64,000 bases of DNA from Pseudomonas serbica (GTDB taxonomy: Bacteria; Pseudomonadota; Gammaproteobacteria; Pseudomonadales; Pseudomonadaceae): positions 1 to 64,000 of the forward strand of contig NZ_JAQIYM010000018.1 of the NCBI RefSeq assembly GCF_028823535.1, in the 5' to 3' direction. The notes under the pieces were generated by a model. The model searched no databases and was not told the origin of the DNA. It saw only the letters and a program-made list of their open reading frames with translations. Of the stretch, positions 61,123-64,000 are shown one piece after another. The position numbers and the translations under genes were made by a program. Within the stretch, counting starts at the first letter, position 1, and each line of letters begins with the position of its first letter.

Positions 61123-61560
61123 CTAGGCCCAGGCCACCGCCAACAACCCCGCCCCCAGCAAAACACACAACGGCGAGTAGACCCAGGTATCCAGCTGCGC
61201 AAACCCCGAGCCCTTGACCTCCTTGAAAAACCCCACCAGCTCCGAATCGCCAATGGCCCGGGCGAACAGCAACAGCGCAATGGCGCTGATCACCCACTGC
61301 AACCCTTTATGATCCACCTGCGGCAGCCACCAGCCAACCCGCAAGCACACCAACAGGGCAATGACCAGCAACGCCGCCGCCACCAGCATCGTCATCCAGC
61401 CCCGTGGCTTGAAGGCCGGCTGCAACCGCGCACCACCCTCCACCGGCACCTGTGGCACCACCGCCACGGCGGCCCATTCGCCGCCAAACGCCCAATACAC
61501 GTGTACCAGAGCGATCACCGCAATTACCGTCGCCAGCCATTGAGCCAACACGAAGGTCAT
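61123..61560 (-). CDS. DUF3995 membrane protein
   Basis: About 145 residues with four hydrophobic helices. HVYWAFGGEWAAVAVVPQVP near residue 25 and the PRGWMTMLVAAALLVIALLV segment fit DUF3995. AAGGA lies nine bases before the ATG at 61560. Inner-membrane protein of unknown function. Confidence 0.82.
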   Translation of the reverse strand: MTFVLAQWLATVIAVIALVHVYWAFGGEWAAVAVVPQVPVEGGARLQPAFKPRGWMTMLVAAALLVIALLVCLRVGWWLPQVDHKGLQWVISAIALLLFARAIGDSELVGFFKEVKGSGFAQLDTWVYSPLCVLLGAGLLAVAWA

Positions 61561-61677
61561 GGTCTGCAATCCTTGAAAGGGATTTGAACAGACTCATCCT
61601 AGTTGGCTTTTTTTGCCGTGCACGCACTGATGCCAACGACCCGACCAACGAGATACATGGCCATTTGCAGCCAGTGT

Positions 61678-62691
61678 CTACAGGGCGGCAGACACCTTGT
61701 CCGCGACGTCTTTGGGCAACCAGGCCTTCCAGACTTCGGGATGCGCCTTCATGAACGCTTCGGCGGCCTGACGCGGTGGCGTGTGTTTTTCACTCATCTC
61801 GGCCAGCGCCCGGTTCAACGGGTCGATGGGAAAATCGACCTTGGCGAAGAACTCGGCAATCTGCGGGTATTGCTTCTGGAACGGCGTGGACACGCCGATG
61901 GACAGCTTCGATGGCAGCGAGCGGGTGGGTTGCGGGTTCGGGTTGTCGGCGTCGGTCAAGGTTTTCCAGGCTTGTGCATCGAAGGGCGGCTCCTCCAGCT
62001 GGATCAGCTTGAAGCGACCGAGCAGCGGCGTGGGCGACCAGTAATAGAACAGCACTGGTTTGCCACGGCGAATCGACGAGCTGATCTCCGCATCAAGCGC
62101 CGCTCCCGAACCGCTGCGGAAATTCACATAGCTGTCATCGAGACCATAGGCCTTGAGCTTCTGCTTGTTGACCACTTCCGAGGTCCAGCCGATGGGGCTG
62201 TTGAGGAAGCGCCCCTTGCTCGGGGCTTCAGGGTCCTTGAACACGTCCTTGTACTTGGGCAGGTCGGTGACACTGCGCAAGTCCGGCGCCATCGCCTTGA
62301 TGCCCTTGGCCGGGTCGCCCTTGATCACATACTCCGGCACCCACCAGCCTTCGGTGGCGCCCTTGACCGTATCGCCCAGGCTCGCGACCTTGCCTTCGGC
62401 TTCTGCCTTGACCCAGACCGGGCTGCGTCCGGCCCACTCCTCGCCAATGACCTGGATGTCATTGTTGGCCAGCGCGGTTTCCAGGGTGATGGTAGTGCCC
62501 GGCAAGGTGTCGGTCGGCAGCCCATAACCCTTCTCGACGATGATCCGCAGGATATCGGTGATCAGGCTGCCGCTTTCCCAGTTGAGGTCGGCAAAGTGGA
62601 TCGGAGCGCTGGCAGCCAGCACCGGAGCGGGTGACGCCAACAATCCGAACGTGGCCACGACAGCGGCCAGCAACTGGCAAATGCCTTTCAT
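61678..62691 (-). CDS. ProX-like glycine betaine/quaternary amine binding protein
   Basis: About 337 residues with a Sec signal peptide ending PAPVLAAS. The mature protein has the OpuAC pattern: FADLNWESGSLITDILRIIV, IQVIGEEWAGRSPVW and RRGKPVLFYYWSPTPLLGRF. The aromatic YYWSP stretch is typical of the aromatic cage for quaternary amines. It would bind glycine betaine, choline or a relative in the periplasm. No ABC ATPase or permease gene adjoins it, so it must work with a distant transporter. GAGGTG precedes the ATG. Confidence 0.88.
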   Translation of the reverse strand: MKGICQLLAAVVATFGLLASPAPVLAASAPIHFADLNWESGSLITDILRIIVEKGYGLPTDTLPGTTITLETALANNDIQVIGEEWAGRSPVWVKAEAEGKVASLGDTVKGATEGWWVPEYVIKGDPAKGIKAMAPDLRSVTDLPKYKDVFKDPEAPSKGRFLNSPIGWTSEVVNKQKLKAYGLDDSYVNFRSGSGAALDAEISSSIRRGKPVLFYYWSPTPLLGRFKLIQLEEPPFDAQAWKTLTDADNPNPQPTRSLPSKLSIGVSTPFQKQYPQIAEFFAKVDFPIDPLNRALAEMSEKHTPPRQAAEAFMKAHPEVWKAWLPKDVADKVSAAL

Positions 62692-62809
62692 GCTTGTGCA
62701 CCTCGTGCTGTTCACAGCAATGGCAGGATGGCCTGGCAGACGACTGCAAAGCCTCTGAATACTCAGTCAACTGACTGTAGTAGAGGTTCCTGCTTTCGAG
62801 GGAAGTGGA

Positions 62810-63013
62810 TCAGTTTCCGGATTTTTCCTGTAGAAGCGCCAGCTCTCGCCTGACCATGCTGGCGTATGCCGCGGGTCGCAACGCGTAGATCTGAGAGGCC
62901 ACCCAGGTCAGCCAGGCACCCTGCAGAAGAGCTTTGTGTTCAAACAGGCGCAGGGCCTCGGCTCGCGCGCTGGCCTCATGCTGTTGGTGGAAATCGGCGC
63001 GGGGCAGGTTCAC
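62810..63013 (-). CDS. Small hypothetical protein, translationally coupled
   Basis: 67 residues, helix-rich, with RAEALRLFEHKALLQGAWLT. It starts with a GTG whose G is the last base of the upstream stop TAG (TAGTG), so it depends on coupled translation. No family recognised. Confidence 0.6.
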   Translation of the reverse strand: MNLPRADFHQQHEASARAEALRLFEHKALLQGAWLTWVASQIYALRPAAYASMVRRELALLQEKSGN

Positions 63014-63462
63014 TACTCACTGGCCTTGAACGTCACCAACTCACCCTTGCGCCATTTGGCGGCCTTGCCGGTCACGGCTTTGAGGGTCTTGGTCAGGCCT
63101 TCCTGCAACTGCTGGTGGGCGGCGAACACCGTCACCACGCTGTGGCCTTCCTTGAACAGGATCGCATGGCCATCGGCGGTGGTCACGAAGGCGTAGTCGC
63201 CCAGGCCATAGACCGTGTGCTTGATGTCGCGAAACTTGATTTCCAGCTTGCCGCCTTCACGACTGGGCAATACCGACGCGCTGAAATGATCGCCGACCTT
63301 GAGCTTGAGCCCCGGCTTATCGTCCACCACCAGCGCGGCCTCGGTGTCGATTTCGGCAATGTAAATGCCTTCGGCACTCTGTTCGGTAAGGTAAACGAAA
63401 CGTGACTGAAACTGTTTAACCAGCTTTGCGCGCAAATCACCCAGCACAAACAAAGCATGCAT
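63013..63462 (-). CDS. Hypothetical protein with beta-rich core
   Basis: About 149 residues from the ATG at 63462: MHALFVLGDLRAKLVKQFQS, then alternating strands such as AALVVDDKPGLKLKVGDHFS and EIKFRDIKHTVYGLGDYAF. The C-terminal helix (HQQLQEGLTKTLKAVTGKAA) is basic. It has no signal peptide from this start. A longer frame to 63606 exists but its first 48 residues look unlike a protein start. No domain recognised. Confidence 0.65.
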   Translation of the reverse strand: MHALFVLGDLRAKLVKQFQSRFVYLTEQSAEGIYIAEIDTEAALVVDDKPGLKLKVGDHFSASVLPSREGGKLEIKFRDIKHTVYGLGDYAFVTTADGHAILFKEGHSVVTVFAAHQQLQEGLTKTLKAVTGKAAKWRKGELVTFKASE

Positions 63463-63892
63463 ATCGAGATTACTTACTGCCAAGGAAACATCCCCACATC
63501 TGAAAATGATGCCGCACGCGAAAAAAGCGCACAGCCAAAAAAAGCGGCAATGCCGAGGTGAAGCCAGATAACCCGGGTTGAGATCCTGGATGAGCAGAGC
63601 ACTCATCCCTCTCGAGGCTTGAGAAGATTACTGGATGCCGCTCACATCGTCTCGCCCGGCATTCGACAAAGGCTGAAGGAAAACGCCCTTGGAACGGCCA
63701 GAGAAATACGGACTATCAACTTTAGGGAAAAAACTCTTATAAAAAAGCACTTTTCTGACATATCGCCAGGCGAAAATTGCTTTAGATAACCCTTGTCCAC
63801 CCACCAATAAGGCTGATTCTAGAGCAGCGATGCTCATCGAGACTACCCATAACGACGTTCATTACGTCGGCAAACCACGAAAAGGACTTCAT
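63463..63892. other. AT-richer intergenic region near the right edge
   Basis: These 430 bases are lower in GC than most of the window. A frame at 63628-63837 on the minus strand encodes 69 residues with an Arg/Lys/Phe-rich stretch but no clear ribosome-binding site; I do not call it a gene. AACGACGTTCATTACGTCG at 63851-63869 is an imperfect dyad before the next gene. Confidence 0.4.
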
Positions 63893-64000
63893 ATGTGCAC
63901 ACTGACACACTTTGCCCACCCCCAGGCATCTTACTCCAACACTCATCCTGTCCTGCACCCTGCGGTGTTGCTTGCTGCCGAAGCCGATGCCGCGCCGCCA
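63893..64000 (+). CDS. N-terminal start of an unidentified gene, cut by the window edge
   Basis: ATG at 63893, with AAGGA eight bases upstream, opens a frame that stays open to the end. The 36 visible residues start MCTLTHFAHPQASYSNTH and become Ala-rich. No domain can be named from this length. Confidence 0.5.
   Translation, partial: MCTLTHFAHPQASYSNTHPVLHPAVLLAAEADAAPP

Noticed and set aside
63628..63837. 69-codon minus-strand frame
   Set aside because: No convincing ribosome-binding site, no recognisable content; left as part of the intergenic region.

Overview
The window reads as chromosomal DNA of a Pseudomonas, most likely of the P. fluorescens/P. putida lineage. It has dense GC-rich genes and many REP/REPIN palindromes of the types common in that genus. 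It also has benABCD with a BenR-type activator, catBCA with CatR, a seven-gene Mrp antiporter operon, and several small Pseudomonas-type protein families. I saw no rRNA, tRNA, CRISPR array, prophage or insertion sequence. The assignment rests on gene families and repeats only.

Left end (1-6072): a RutA/RutB/RutF-like set. Two NCS1 permeases flank a flavin reductase, a luciferase-like flavin monooxygenase and an isochorismatase-type cysteine hydrolase. A 15-bp sequence, TATTAYGGTATWCCA, occurs three times in front of the left permease, the reductase and the monooxygenase. The set looks like an oxidative ring-opening system for a nitrogen heterocycle. It lacks RutC, RutD and RutE, and its substrate is unknown.

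Methylated-amine island (6101-26788): this appears to be a nearly complete trimethylamine pathway. Tmm oxidises trimethylamine to its N-oxide and Tdm splits that to dimethylamine and formaldehyde. A four-subunit haem-dependent oxidative N-demethylase takes dimethylamine to methylamine. GMA synthetase plus the three N-methylglutamate synthase subunits assimilate methylamine. A GcvT-like subunit, FolD and PurU handle the one-carbon units through tetrahydrofolate. An APC permease and an Amt channel lie inside. A divergent operon at the left end encodes a soluble NarX-like kinase, a NarL-like regulator and a double-PAS protein. An XRE-cupin regulator sits at the right end. The near-palindrome TTCCCYRTRGGAA occurs before dmmA and twice between gmaS and the XRE-cupin gene, which suggests one regulon. 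N-methylglutamate dehydrogenase is not in the window.

Middle (26842-31012): an NDH-2-like flavoprotein diverges from an Rrf2 regulator across a perfect inverted repeat. Small lipoprotein and hypothetical genes, one lipoprotein remnant and a Nudix hydrolase follow.

Aromatic region (31023-39531): benDCBA, benR, catACB and catR carry benzoate to muconolactone and beyond. Two BenR/XylS half-site pairs precede benA, and a LysR-type dyad separates catB from catR. No benzoate transporter or porin gene is present.

Right half (39541-64000): mixed housekeeping and accessory genes. These include a DUF1652 protein, a lipoprotein polysaccharide deacetylase, an SRAP (YedK) protein, AzlCD, a DapA-like aldolase and LysR and OmpR-type regulators. 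There are also a dCACHE-GGDEF cyclase, PpnN, a flavoprotein, an XRE-cupin/EamA divergent pair, the mrpACDEFG operon and an orphan ProX-like binding protein. The window ends inside the first codons of an unidentified gene.
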